Assembly (NCBI GenBank): GCA_902763805.1
Contig: CACWTN010000005.1
Span: 177,784 to 241,783 of the forward strand
Direction of reading: 5' to 3'
Source: an uncultured bacterium
Lineage (GTDB): Bacteria > Cyanobacteriota > Vampirovibrionia > Gastranaerophilales > Gastranaerophilaceae
Length of the DNA: 64,000 bases
Each line of letters starts with the position of its first letter. Position 1 is the first letter of the stretch. Positions 43,799-53,392 of the stretch are shown here, in pieces. The notes beneath the pieces are model-generated. The model saw nothing but the letters and a program-made list of their open reading frames with translations, did no database searches and had not been told where the DNA came from. The translations under genes and the position numbers were made by a program.

Positions 43799-46315
43799 CT
43801 ATACCTCAACCGGTTCTTCTTTTGTATGACCTTCTTTTCTTTCGAAAACAAGTTTTTCCTTGCCTTCGCCTTCGGAAGAATCAAGTTTCAGAAGAATGGT
43901 ATCTCCCGGCTGATAAGCATTGCCTAAGATTTCTTCAGCAAGCTGGTCTTCAATTTTTCTCTGAATAAGTCTGCGGAGCGGTCTTGCACCATAAGCTTCA
44001 TTATAGCCGTCTTTTGCAAGATAATCCTTGACTTCATCAGTAACTTCGATTGAAAGTTCTCTTTCTGATAATCTCTTGAACAAATCTTTCATCATCAAAT
44101 CAACGATTTGTCTGATTTCTTCCTTGCTCAGGTGAGAGAATACGATAATATCATCAATACGGTTCAGGAATTCAGGTCTGAATGCCTTCTTGAGTTCTTC
44201 GTTAACCGTATCTTTAAGTTTTTCGTATTTATCCTTCTTAGCATCATCTGCAGAAGCAGAGAAACCGAGTTTACCCTGAGTTGTTATCATACTTGCACCA
44301 ACGTTTGATGTCATAATGATAATTGTATTCTTAAAGTTAATATGTTTGCCCTTAGCGTCAGTCAAACGTCCGTCATCAAGTATTTGAAGAAGGATGTTGA
44401 ATACATCCGGGTGAGCTTTTTCGATTTCATCAAAAAGGATTACCGAATACGGTTTCTTTCTGACAAGCTCAGACATATGTCCGCCGTCATCATAACCTAC
44501 ATAACCCGGAGGTGAACCGATAAGTTTTGCGGTAGAATGTTTTTCCATAAACTCAGACATATCTACACGAATCATATTATCTTCACTTCCGAATACTGCT
44601 TCGGCAAGAGCTTTTGCAAGTTCTGTTTTACCAACACCTGTAGGACCTGAGAAAATAAAGCTTCCGATAGGTCTGTTAGGTGATTTTAAACCGACCCTTG
44701 CACGTCTGATTGCCTTTGATATAGCAACAACGGCATCAGATTGACCTATAACTCTTGCGTGGAGAGTTTCTTCAAGCTTCATTAGTCTTTCTGATTCGCC
44801 TTCTGTCAGTTTGGTAACAGGAACACCCGTCATTGTCGCAATAACCTGTGCAACGTCGTCCTCTGTAACGGTAGGTTTATTTGCATCATTTTGTCTGCGC
44901 CATTCTTCAGAAACTTCACGGATTTTTTCCTTCATATTAGCTTCGTCATCTCTGAGCGCAGATGCTCTTTCAAATTCCTGATTGCTGATAGCATCAGCCT
45001 TTTCTTTCATAATAGCTTTAAGCTCTTTGTCAAGTTCTTTTCCTTCAGGAGAAAGAGTGCAGACTTTCAGTCTTACTTTTGAAGATGCTTCATCTATTAC
45101 GTCTATTGCTTTATCAGGCAAAAATCTGTCATTAATATATTTGCTTGACAGTTTTGCAGCCGCAACAATTGCCTCGTCTGATATATTCAGATTGTGGTGT
45201 TCTTCGTATTTTGATTTCAAGCCTCTTATAATTTCTATAGTTTCTTCGATTGAAGGTTCTTCGATGATAACAGGCTGAAAACGTCTTTCAAGAGCTGAGT
45301 CTTTTTCAACGTATTTTCTGTACTCATCGCTTGTTGTTGCACCGATAACCTGAAGTTCGCCTCTTGAGAGTGCCGGTTTAAGAATGTTTGCAGCATCAAT
45401 AGCACCTTCGGCTGCGCCCGCACCGATAAGAGTGTGCATTTCATCAATTACAAGAATGACATTTCCTGCCTGACGAATTTCGTCCATTATCTTTTTAAGA
45501 CGTTCTTCAAATTCACCTCTGTACTTTGTGCCTGCTATCAACAAGCCCATATCAAGCTGAATAATTTTCTTGTCTTCAAGGATATCCGGAACTTCGTTAT
45601 TAACGATTCTTATTGCAAGACCTTCTGCGACAGCTGTTTTACCGACACCCGGTTCACCGAGCAGAACAGGGTTATTTTTAGTCCTTCTTGCAAGAATTTG
45701 TATAACACGTTCTATTTCTTTTTCTCTGCCGACCACAGGGTCTAAACGCTGTTCGGAAGCAGCAAGCGTTAAATCCGTACCGTATTCGTCAAGACTCGGG
45801 GTTTTAACTTTGCTTGCAGAAGATGCGGAAGAAGAAGATGATGAGCCGGAACCGCCCACACCTGAGCCAGCAGTCGGTTTTGAATCACCCAGCATCTTAA
45901 CTACATTGCTTCTTACTTTATTTAAATCTACACCTAAATTTTCAAGAACTCTTGCAGCAACACCTTCTCCTTCACGGATTAAGCCTAACAGCAAATGTTC
46001 TGTTCCGATATAATTGTGTCCCAGCTGACGAGCCTCGTCCCAAGATAGTTCCAAAACTCTTTTAGCCCTCGGAGTAAACGGGATTTCTACCGCAACAAAG
46101 CCGGAACCTCTGCCGATAATTTTTTCAACTTCGACACGGGCATCCTTCAGGTTAACACCCATAGATTTCAGCGTTTTTGCAGCAATACCTGTACCCTCGC
46201 CGATTAAACCAAGCAAAACCTGCTCTGTTCCGACGAAGTTATGACCAAGTCTTCTTGCTTCTTCCTGCGCAAGCATAATGACTTTGATCGCCTTTTCTGT
46301 AAAACGTTCGAACAT
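43799..46315 (-). CDS. clpC: ATP-dependent Clp protease ATP-binding subunit ClpC
   Basis: The Hsp100 unfoldase feeding ClpP. The start at 46315 (AGAGGA upstream) gives 838 aa with [25 protein letters not shown], the Clp-N double repeat (1-150). A Ser/Gly-rich linker ([13 protein letters not shown], ~153-170) follows. AAA-1 has Walker A GEPGVGKT and AAA-2 has GPTGVGKT, with a short middle domain (UVR-like, ~425-470) characteristic of ClpC rather than ClpB. No mcsAB or ctsR neighbours, consistent with cyanobacteria-type ClpC. Confidence 0.95.
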   Translation of the reverse strand: MFERFTEKAIKVIMLAQEEARRLGHNFVGTEQVLLGLIGEGTGIAAKTLKSMGVNLKDARVEVEKIIGRGSGFVAVEIPFTPRAKRVLELSWDEARQLGHNYIGTEHLLLGLIREGEGVAARVLENLGVDLNKVRSNVVKMLGDSKPTAGSGVGGSGSSSSSSASSASKVKTPSLDEYGTDLTLAASEQRLDPVVGREKEIERVIQILARRTKNNPVLLGEPGVGKTAVAEGLAIRIVNNEVPDILEDKKIIQLDMGLLIAGTKYRGEFEERLKKIMDEIRQAGNVILVIDEMHTLIGAGAAEGAIDAANILKPALSRGELQVIGATTSDEYRKYVEKDSALERRFQPVIIEEPSIEETIEIIRGLKSKYEEHHNLNISDEAIVAAAKLSSKYINDRFLPDKAIDVIDEASSKVRLKVCTLSPEGKELDKELKAIMKEKADAISNQEFERASALRDDEANMKEKIREVSEEWRRQNDANKPTVTEDDVAQVIATMTGVPVTKLTEGESERLMKLEETLHARVIGQSDAVVAISKAIRRARVGLKSPNRPIGSFIFSGPTGVGKTELAKALAEAVFGSEDNMIRVDMSEFMEKHSTAKLIGSPPGYVGYDDGGHMSELVRKKPYSVILFDEIEKAHPDVFNILLQILDDGRLTDAKGKHINFKNTIIIMTSNVGASMITTQGKLGFSASADDAKKDKYEKLKDTVNEELKKAFRPEFLNRIDDIIVFSHLSKEEIRQIVDLMMKDLFKRLSERELSIEVTDEVKDYLAKDGYNEAYGARPLRRLIQRKIEDQLAEEILGNAYQPGDTILLKLDSSEGEGKEKLVFERKEGHTKEEPVEV

Positions 46316-46383
46316 TAATAAAATTCCTCTTCTATAAATACGTATTTTCAATGATAATTTTACTAAAAAAAGCCGAAAATTTC

Positions 46384-46417
46384 AAGGGGTTTGGGTTAAT
46401 TAACCCAAACCCCTTTT
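46384..46417. terminator. Palindromic terminator
   Basis: A long palindrome centred on TTAATTAA with GGGGTTTGGG arms. It has T5 on the + side and a weaker T-rich end on the minus side, and lies after the GT39-type gene. Confidence 0.7.
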
Positions 46418-46431
46418 TAAAATTTTCAAAC

Positions 46432-47910
46432 CTATTTTTGAGGCGGCACTATATAATAATAAACCGTGTATTCTCTGGGTTGATTAAATGCATTTGTCAG
46501 AGTAAATCTGTATTCTACAGGTTCAAAAGAAAAATCTTCGGGCAAGTCAGGATATGCCGATTTTATATGTTTCAACAATTCTCCATATGTCCTGTCAATA
46601 AAAAATGCACCTGAGTTTTTAAAATCGTCCTGATTAATCCACGGGGACGGATACCCAAATGTATCCAGCAGACAATCTATTTTGTCTTTATTATAAATAA
46701 CAAGAGGAAGCGTCCATTCAATATATCCGCCTACATATTTAAGCGGAGAATGGGTTTGTTCTTCCCAAATAGTATTAATATCATTAAGCACTAACGGTAC
46801 CGGATATCTGCTTCTGTAATTTTTTTCAACGGACAACAATGTTCCGAGAGAAAGAAATGTTACAACCATTGCAAACAGCGCCAGTTTAAGGTAGAAGTTA
46901 AAGTCTTTTTTCTCAATATTGCAGGGGAAAAAGTAAAACAACATTATCCCTATCATATACCAGAACTCAAAACCCCAGCGAGGGCGCATCGTTCCGCCTT
47001 CAAATAACCCCATCAGAACATGAATAACCAAAGGAACAAATCCTATTAGCATAAAAAACCAAAAGTCTTGTTTATTATCAATTTTTCGGATTTTAACAGG
47101 TATTTTTCTTATCAGGAAGAAAAAGAAATATAACACTACCGAACCTGCTATTGCCGAAATTTGCATTATTATAAACATAAGAGGAGCCGTTAAGTGATTA
47201 AGCCAGCTTTTTGCCGTAAGTTCTCCGTCAAAATACAGTAAAGGGAAAAAGTCATATTTTACCAGCCATAAAATGTGAGGCAAAAATATTAAAAACGCAA
47301 GCAAGACTGCCCAATAGAATTTTAAACTTTTAAATACTTCTCTTTTGAAAAACAAAGCCCATATCGTCATTGCAGTCAAAGTCAGAACAGTTTGATATTT
47401 GTTAAGAAAACAAAAACCCATTATTACACCGAGCAAAGTCCAATCAAACCCGTTTCCTTCGTGCATACACTTATAAAAATAGTATGTCAATAACGGTAAT
47501 AATCCCAAAAGTATAACATCGGGATTAAATCCGTAATACCCTGTTACATAAGTGTAACACCAGCACCCTTCTAACAAAGTAACTGATAAAATTGATTTTG
47601 TCTCATCAAGAAAACACCTTGCAAGTTTATAAATATAAATAAAACCTAAAATTATAAATGCCTGGCTAAGTAAATATATCGAAAAATCTGTTTTAAATAC
47701 CGTATAAGTTATATATGTAATCCAACCTGCAAGAGGAGGGTGTTTAGGCGTACCGAAATCATGCAAAGAGCCCCAGTAAATACCTTCTAACGAATCTGTC
47801 GGTAAGACGGTTCTGATTAAACCTATACACGACCATACAATCAAATGTATGATTAAAAATGCTATAAACCATTTCTTCTCATACGAAAGCTCTTTCCATA
47901 TTTTTATCAT
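46432..47910 (-). CDS. GT39/ArnT-like membrane glycosyltransferase
   Basis: A 492-aa protein with about ten transmembrane helices and a C-terminal periplasmic domain (~380-492). The first periplasmic loop holds the family Asp/Glu pair in DSLEGIYWG and the KHPPLAGW motif, as in PMT/ArnT/GT83 enzymes that transfer sugars from polyprenyl-phosphate carriers to lipids or proteins. The acceptor is unknown. The ribosome-binding site is GGAGG. The SH3-like secreted gene is 27 nt upstream on the same strand, so they form a probable operon. Confidence 0.85.
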   Translation of the reverse strand: MIKIWKELSYEKKWFIAFLIIHLIVWSCIGLIRTVLPTDSLEGIYWGSLHDFGTPKHPPLAGWITYITYTVFKTDFSIYLLSQAFIILGFIYIYKLARCFLDETKSILSVTLLEGCWCYTYVTGYYGFNPDVILLGLLPLLTYYFYKCMHEGNGFDWTLLGVIMGFCFLNKYQTVLTLTAMTIWALFFKREVFKSLKFYWAVLLAFLIFLPHILWLVKYDFFPLLYFDGELTAKSWLNHLTAPLMFIIMQISAIAGSVVLYFFFFLIRKIPVKIRKIDNKQDFWFFMLIGFVPLVIHVLMGLFEGGTMRPRWGFEFWYMIGIMLFYFFPCNIEKKDFNFYLKLALFAMVVTFLSLGTLLSVEKNYRSRYPVPLVLNDINTIWEEQTHSPLKYVGGYIEWTLPLVIYNKDKIDCLLDTFGYPSPWINQDDFKNSGAFFIDRTYGELLKHIKSAYPDLPEDFSFEPVEYRFTLTNAFNQPREYTVYYYIVPPQK

Positions 47911-47937
47911 TAATATCCTCCGACCATATATTTTTAA

Positions 47938-48567
47938 TTACTTAATATTCGGGAATGCATACAGCGTTCCGTCATCACCTCTCCATCTCATAAATCCCAT
48001 TTTAGGAACCTTGTCCAAATCCAGAACCGAAACTAATGCCCAGTTGCCGGATATTTTAGCAAGTTTTATGGTTTTTACGTAATTCAGCTTTGCAACACTC
48101 TGAGCTGTATCTTCCGCCTTTGAATGAAGAACATCGACTTCGTCGGGTGCATCCTTAAACATTCTTAAACCATACTTTCTGCCGTACATATTGTAAAAAT
48201 TTCTCCAGGGCAGAAATTGAAATTTATCCTCTGACAAAACCCATCCTTTTGCGCCGGTTCTTTTGTCATAAATAACTTCCACCCAGTTATCATCACCTAT
48301 ATCTGACACGTAGAGAAATCCCAGCTTTCTTTCATTCAGCAATAGCGCAAACACCCCTTCGGGCATTGTTTTCTGGTCATAAGAAAAAGTAAGCTCTTTT
48401 ATAATTTTTGAGTTCGCATCAGGCTGTGAATATATTTTAAGACTATCCCCAGTCTGAAATACACCAAGCGCATTTTTAGGGACAGCATTTGTGTAAAACG
48501 GCATTGTATCAGCAAACACAGGCAGCATAATAAAAATTGCCGCTAATAATATTAAAAACTTCTTCAT
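47938..48567 (-). CDS. Secreted SH3-like protein, 209 aa
   Basis: The start at 48567 gives the signal peptide KKFLILLAAIFIMLPVFA. The mature part has a bacterial SH3-like pattern: LKIYSQPDANSKIIKEL, then DDNWVEVIYDKRTGAKGWVLS (~95-115), and a second, less clear copy near KLAKISGNWALVSVLD. Such domains bind cell-wall peptides. Co-directional with the GT39-type gene (27 nt). The ribosome-binding site is GAGGG. Confidence 0.75.
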   Translation of the reverse strand: MKKFLILLAAIFIMLPVFADTMPFYTNAVPKNALGVFQTGDSLKIYSQPDANSKIIKELTFSYDQKTMPEGVFALLLNERKLGFLYVSDIGDDNWVEVIYDKRTGAKGWVLSEDKFQFLPWRNFYNMYGRKYGLRMFKDAPDEVDVLHSKAEDTAQSVAKLNYVKTIKLAKISGNWALVSVLDLDKVPKMGFMRWRGDDGTLYAFPNIK

Positions 48568-48664
48568 ATTCACAACCCTCACTACAAATTATTCTACACT
48601 CTAAATAACGAAAACTCAACTTTAAATGTTCATAACGACATTATATAATTTTCAGATTTTTTAA

Positions 48665-48679
48665 TGGTATAATACTATT
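48665..48679 (+). promoter_or_regulatory. Extended -10 abutting coaD
   Basis: TGgTATAAT (48665-48673) ends 6 nt before the ATG at 48680. No Shine-Dalgarno: predicted leaderless start, the clearest example in the window. Confidence 0.7.
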
Positions 48680-49159
48680 ATGAAAACGGCTGTTTATGCG
48701 GGAAGTTTTGACCCGATTACTTTAGGACATACTGATATTCTTAAAACCGGTACTGAAATCTTTGATAAAGTACTCATTGCGGTTGCCCGTAATCCTGAAA
48801 AAAACTGCTTATTAACTACGGAAGAAAGAGTCCGGCTCATAAAAGAGTGTACAAAAAATATCAGCAATGTTGAAGTTTTTTCTTTTGAAGGTCTGACGGT
48901 TGATTTTGCAAAAGAACATAATGCAGACTTTCTAATAAGGGGCATAAGAAACTCTGCCGATTTCGAATACGAAAACAACCTTGCTCAAATTAATCTGAAA
49001 TTAAATAAAAACATTCAGACAATATACTTAACATCAAGCCCTGAATACAACTGTATTTCATCATCAGCGGTCAGAGAACTCATCCTGCACAAATGCAGTT
49101 TGTCGGATTTTGTACCGCAGGAAATTGCCGAATATTTGTACAAAAAATTTAATTACTGA
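48680..49159 (+). CDS. coaD: Phosphopantetheine adenylyltransferase
   Basis: Fourth step of coenzyme A synthesis. 159 aa with the nucleotidyltransferase motif AGSFDPITLGHTDIL (7-21, T/HxGH) and the C-terminal ISSSAVREL (~129-137). LIRGIRNSADFEYE is the substrate loop. Its 3' end overlaps that of cheA by 7 nt in the convergent direction, so neither has a terminator between them. Confidence 0.97.
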   Translation: MKTAVYAGSFDPITLGHTDILKTGTEIFDKVLIAVARNPEKNCLLTTEERVRLIKECTKNISNVEVFSFEGLTVDFAKEHNADFLIRGIRNSADFEYENNLAQINLKLNKNIQTIYLTSSPEYNCISSSAVRELILHKCSLSDFVPQEIAEYLYKKFNY

Positions 49160-52100
49160 TGATACTTAGTCAGCAAAGACCGTATCTGGTCAATAAATTC
49201 TTCCTGATTGAAGTTTTCTTTGCAGATATAATAATCAATATTCAGGCTTGCAAGTTTTTCCATTGCAACATTTTTAGAAATAGAACTCATTACTATAACA
49301 GGGATATCCGCATACATTTCGTCTGTTTTCAGCATATTTACAAACTGATATCCGTCAACATTAGGCATAGTTAAATCGGTAATTATCAAATCATAATGGT
49401 TCATCTTAAGTTTTATGAGAGCTTCTTCCGCTTCCGCAACAACATCAACAAGATAACCTGAATTGAGTAAAATATTTTTAATCATTGTACGTGTCGTTAT
49501 GGAATCATCAAGTATCAAAATTCTCTTATACGCTAAAATATCTGCAGGAAGCAGCATTTGGTTTGCAATTGCATTTACCGCCTTGTTAAAATCGTAATGC
49601 AGTATGTCCTGCATATTTAATATCAGACACAACTCGCCTGACGCCAGATTTGTTATTCCTGAAATGTTTTTTACCTTATAAAGCGGAGCGGGGAGTTTTT
49701 TCTGGAGAATATCCTGGTCGCCCAAAAGCTTGTCAACAACAAGACCTATCGTTTTTTCATCAGATTCGATTATTAATATGGTTTCTTTATCCCCTCTGGG
49801 TTCTGACACCATACCAAGAATGTCCGACATATAATACAACGGTATTATTTCTCCGTTAAACACTATTGAACGAACTCCGTTGTTAGTCTTTATCTCGTTT
49901 TGTTTTTTAACTATAAATGTTGTTATAAACTGAATAGGAATTGCAAACGTTTGTTTGGAAATCGTGACCAAAAATACTCTCAGCGTAGTCAGCGTTACCG
50001 GAATTTCAATATGCACGCAGCTTCCTTTGCCGAACTCTGATATAACTTTTACTTTACCGTTCAGCTGAGAAATCTTTGTTTTAACAACGTCCAACCCGAT
50101 ACCGCGGCCGGATATACTTGTAATAGAATCACCCGTTGTAAATCCCGGCCAGAATATTATATTCATAATTGCTTCATCGCTCATGCCCGCGATATCTTCT
50201 TTGGTAAGAAATCCTCTTGAAACAGCTCTGTCTTTTATTTTTTCAAGATTAAATCCTCTGCCGTCATCTGCAACATCAATGATAACTTTATTATCATCCT
50301 GTTTTGCAGACAACATTATTTTTCCTACCGCATCTTTTCCTGCAGAAATACGTTCCTCTCGTGTTTCTATACCGTGGTCAATAGCATTTCGCAGTATATG
50401 TATCAAAGGAGTTTTTATTTCTTCAATAATTTTCTTATCGGCACAGGTATCTTTTCCCTCAATTTCAAAATCAATATCTTTGCCCTTTTCATTTGCGATA
50501 TCACGAACCATTCTAGTAAAAGAATTAAACACGGTTGAAATCGGAAGTACACGGATATTTTTTACCATTGATTCCATTTCATCTATGATTAATCTCATTT
50601 TCATATCATCTTCTTTGGAAGAACGGTACAAAGTGTTTAAATCATATATGGTTCTTGAAACATTTTGCGTAAGATCAGACAACAAAGAAAACACCTGTTT
50701 TACAAAAGCTGCCGTATACTGTTCTGAATTCTGCGACTGCAGGTATTTTCTGTTGTAATACCGCAAATAATTTGATGTTTTTAACAAATCTTTCTGGCAG
50801 TTTTCATTTACATTTTTTATGTAGTCGATTTTATCCAGATTTTTTTCTGTTTTAATTTTTGTAATAATAAGCTCTCCAAGCTGATTAACCAGTAGGTCAA
50901 GCTTTTGCGCATTTACGTGAAGCGTCTTGATTTCCGTTGAAGAAGCAGATTTGTTTGTAGTGCTTGTCTGAGTAGACAAACTCTTGATTTCTGTTACACC
51001 TGTGTCTTTTTTATAGTTCAAATCAAGGAGCTGCTTCATAATCTCAAGCTGTTGAACAATTAAATCACTATCCAGATTTTCATTCGGGGAAGCACAGTAT
51101 TCGATACCGCTTTTTAGCGTCTGCACCATTTGTTCTTCAAGCTGAACAGAGTTTTCTTCAATAAAATCAAGTATTTCCAGTATGGCATTCAATATTTCAA
51201 GAATACTGTTATTATCAACACCTTCTTTGAGTCTTAAGATATCCTCTTTTATCTCAGAAGTGTAAACACTGCTGCCCTGAAGCATTGAAATCTTTTCTGC
51301 TACATCAAAGAATGAAAAACCTGTTGTTTCCGTTTGTATACACAAAGTTGTAAACTTAGAGGCAGCCGAGCTGAGTTCATTTCTCAGCTCCAGAATCTCA
51401 CTTACAGTAAGAGTATTTGTTCCGTTCATTACGAAATCAAGCTTTGTTATTACGTTCTCTAACGAAGATTTGACTTCATACATATCTGTATCCTTAAAGT
51501 AGTCATAAATCTTCTGAACTTCTTCCTTCAAAATTACAATATCCTGAGTTTCTTCCTCAGGAACAATTCCGTCAATTATAACAAAACATGAATTAAATCC
51601 GAGATTAATGTCTTCCTGATACGTTGCCAAATCATCGGAAGGATTTTTCAGTTTCACCTCATTTTCTGCCTGATTATTGCCAAAACCCGGTATATTATAG
51701 TCAGAAATATCTATTCCGGGGATGTCAAGACCTGGAATATCAAGACCCGGAATGTTTATTCCTCCTCCGGCATTGGCTTCGGGCGGTGTCTGAGACACTG
51801 CATCATTTAGCTCTACATCGGTAATAAATTCCAGATTAGACATAACCGACTTATAGTTATCATCCGTTATTTCTCTGCCGTTTTTTACGGATTCCTGAAT
51901 ATACCCTGAAACTACTTCTATTGTTTTTGATATCAATGAAATATGACGTTCTTCGAGCTTAAGTTTTTTCTCTTTTACCGCATCAAAAATATCCTCTACC
52001 TTGTGGATAATCATCTGGATATTATTGTAGCCAATCATTCGAACCGCACCCTTTAAGCTGTGAAGTTCGCGATATAAGCTGTTAATTAACTCCTGATTGG

Positions 52101-52221
52101 CAGGAGTTTTTTCCAGGGCATAAAGATGAGTAAATATTTTATCTACAATCTCATCACTTTCAGCCTGAAAGATTTGCATTAATTCTTTATTGTCGTTATT
52201 ATCGTTATCCAAAAAATCCAT
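49153..52221 (-). CDS. cheA: Hybrid chemotaxis histidine kinase CheA with CheW and receiver domains
   Basis: A 1022-aa kinase. Domains in order: Hpt (phospho-His H54 in ELHSLKGAVRMIGY), a disordered linker with five IPG-containing pentapeptides (~153-178), a helical region, the dimerisation domain, HATPase (N-box HILRNAIDHG ~608-617, G-box DDGRGFNL), a CheW-like domain (~745-880), and a C-terminal receiver (D949 in IITDLTMP). Such Hpt-CheA-CheW-REC kinases are common in cyanobacterial phototaxis and pilus systems. Follows the receptor gene by 36 nt; the ribosome-binding site is weak. No cheB or cheR near. Confidence 0.95.
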   Translation of the reverse strand: MDFLDNDNNDNKELMQIFQAESDEIVDKIFTHLYALEKTPANQELINSLYRELHSLKGAVRMIGYNNIQMIIHKVEDIFDAVKEKKLKLEERHISLISKTIEVVSGYIQESVKNGREITDDNYKSVMSNLEFITDVELNDAVSQTPPEANAGGGINIPGLDIPGLDIPGIDISDYNIPGFGNNQAENEVKLKNPSDDLATYQEDINLGFNSCFVIIDGIVPEEETQDIVILKEEVQKIYDYFKDTDMYEVKSSLENVITKLDFVMNGTNTLTVSEILELRNELSSAASKFTTLCIQTETTGFSFFDVAEKISMLQGSSVYTSEIKEDILRLKEGVDNNSILEILNAILEILDFIEENSVQLEEQMVQTLKSGIEYCASPNENLDSDLIVQQLEIMKQLLDLNYKKDTGVTEIKSLSTQTSTTNKSASSTEIKTLHVNAQKLDLLVNQLGELIITKIKTEKNLDKIDYIKNVNENCQKDLLKTSNYLRYYNRKYLQSQNSEQYTAAFVKQVFSLLSDLTQNVSRTIYDLNTLYRSSKEDDMKMRLIIDEMESMVKNIRVLPISTVFNSFTRMVRDIANEKGKDIDFEIEGKDTCADKKIIEEIKTPLIHILRNAIDHGIETREERISAGKDAVGKIMLSAKQDDNKVIIDVADDGRGFNLEKIKDRAVSRGFLTKEDIAGMSDEAIMNIIFWPGFTTGDSITSISGRGIGLDVVKTKISQLNGKVKVISEFGKGSCVHIEIPVTLTTLRVFLVTISKQTFAIPIQFITTFIVKKQNEIKTNNGVRSIVFNGEIIPLYYMSDILGMVSEPRGDKETILIIESDEKTIGLVVDKLLGDQDILQKKLPAPLYKVKNISGITNLASGELCLILNMQDILHYDFNKAVNAIANQMLLPADILAYKRILILDDSITTRTMIKNILLNSGYLVDVVAEAEEALIKLKMNHYDLIITDLTMPNVDGYQFVNMLKTDEMYADIPVIVMSSISKNVAMEKLASLNIDYYICKENFNQEEFIDQIRSLLTKYHQ

Positions 52222-52257
52222 ATTATCTTAACTGCTTATCAGTAGTGACGGTATATT

Positions 52258-53307
52258 CTATACGCCTTCATCAATTGATTTTTTAATATCATTGGAAAGA
52301 GTATTGAGCTCGGAAACTTTTTCCGCATGCCCGTTCAGAGCCTGCATAAAGTCTGTGGAATCAGTTGTCATTTCTTCGTCAATAGTTCCTATTCTTTCAA
52401 TAATATCGCTCTGTTTCTGTGCATTTTTATTAATTGCTTCCAATGACTCAAGAGTTTCTTTTATAAGAACAAGGAGCGTTTCGGAATCCGAAGACAAAGT
52501 ATTAATATCTTTGACAACAGCCTCAATTTCTTTTGTACCTTCTTCTGTCGCCATAACGGTTGAGTTTGTAGTGTACTGAATATTGCTTGTCAGAGAAGTT
52601 ATTTTTGTAATAGCCTGTTTTGATTCGTCTGCCAGTTTTCTGATTTCACCTGCAACAACAGCAAAACCTTTTCCGTGTTCACCTGCTCTTGCAGCTTCTA
52701 CAGCAGCGTTAAGCGCAAGCATGTTTGTCTGTTCTGCTATATCATCTACGACGCTTATTGTACTTCCGATTTGCTGAGAATGTTCCGAAAGTTCAAGAAT
52801 AAGCTCCGCTATCATCTGTATTTTTTGTCTTAAAACAAGCATTTTTTCCGCATTTGCAGAAATAAAATCACGTTCTTTCTGAGAGAAGTTTATGGACTGA
52901 TTTATTTGTTTTTCCGTATTTTTTGACATTAAAAGTGAATCTTCGGATATTGTTTTCAGCTTATCCAGCAAGGCAGACAAAGCTTTCTTGTTTGCAGAAA
53001 TTTCTTCATACTTATGTTTTTGTGTATTAGCGGATTCAACAACCTTGTCGGCAGTTTCTGCCAGAGATTCAGTCTGAAGTGAAAATGCTTTTGCCAGCAC
53101 TTTTATAAACCACTGTTTTGAAAAGAACTGCAAGACTATATTCAGCAAGACAACTATTGCCAGGAACATGACAGTATAGTCACCCGGAATTTTGTTAAAT
53201 TTTGCAAATGCCGCAAATAAAACACAAGTCAGTATAAAAATACCCAAATCCAATAAGCTTTTGATATTAAATTTCTGTTTCAGACCATTATTCCATTCTG
53301 TACTCAC
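52258..53307 (-). CDS. Methyl-accepting chemotaxis protein without periplasmic sensor domain
   Basis: The 349-aa receptor begins with two transmembrane helices (~16-33 and ~46-62) joined by only a few residues. A cytoplasmic coiled coil follows with the hairpin tip [41 protein letters not shown] (~190-230). There is no HAMP, Cache or PAS domain, so it must sense the membrane, the cytoplasm or a partner protein. Starts with GTG and a good GGAG. It forms an operon with cheA. Confidence 0.92.
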   Translation of the reverse strand: MSTEWNNGLKQKFNIKSLLDLGIFILTCVLFAAFAKFNKIPGDYTVMFLAIVVLLNIVLQFFSKQWFIKVLAKAFSLQTESLAETADKVVESANTQKHKYEEISANKKALSALLDKLKTISEDSLLMSKNTEKQINQSINFSQKERDFISANAEKMLVLRQKIQMIAELILELSEHSQQIGSTISVVDDIAEQTNMLALNAAVEAARAGEHGKGFAVVAGEIRKLADESKQAITKITSLTSNIQYTTNSTVMATEEGTKEIEAVVKDINTLSSDSETLLVLIKETLESLEAINKNAQKQSDIIERIGTIDEEMTTDSTDFMQALNGHAEKVSELNTLSNDIKKSIDEGV

Positions 53308-53379
53308 TTCTTCTCTCCTATAGTTTTTTTTTTACATTTATTATATAATTATCTTATACTAAAACTCAGAAAATTGGAA

Positions 53380-53392
53380 TATATTAACAATA
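53380..53392 (+). promoter_or_regulatory. -10 box abutting the cyclase gene
   Basis: TATATT (53380-53385) ends 7 nt before the ATG at 53393; no ribosome-binding site. Part of an 85-nt divergent promoter region shared with the receptor operon. Confidence 0.45.

Noticed and set aside
50183-50758. 191-codon + strand frame inside cheA
   Set aside because: A Ser/Ile-rich antisense shadow of the HATPase region; no independent start signal.
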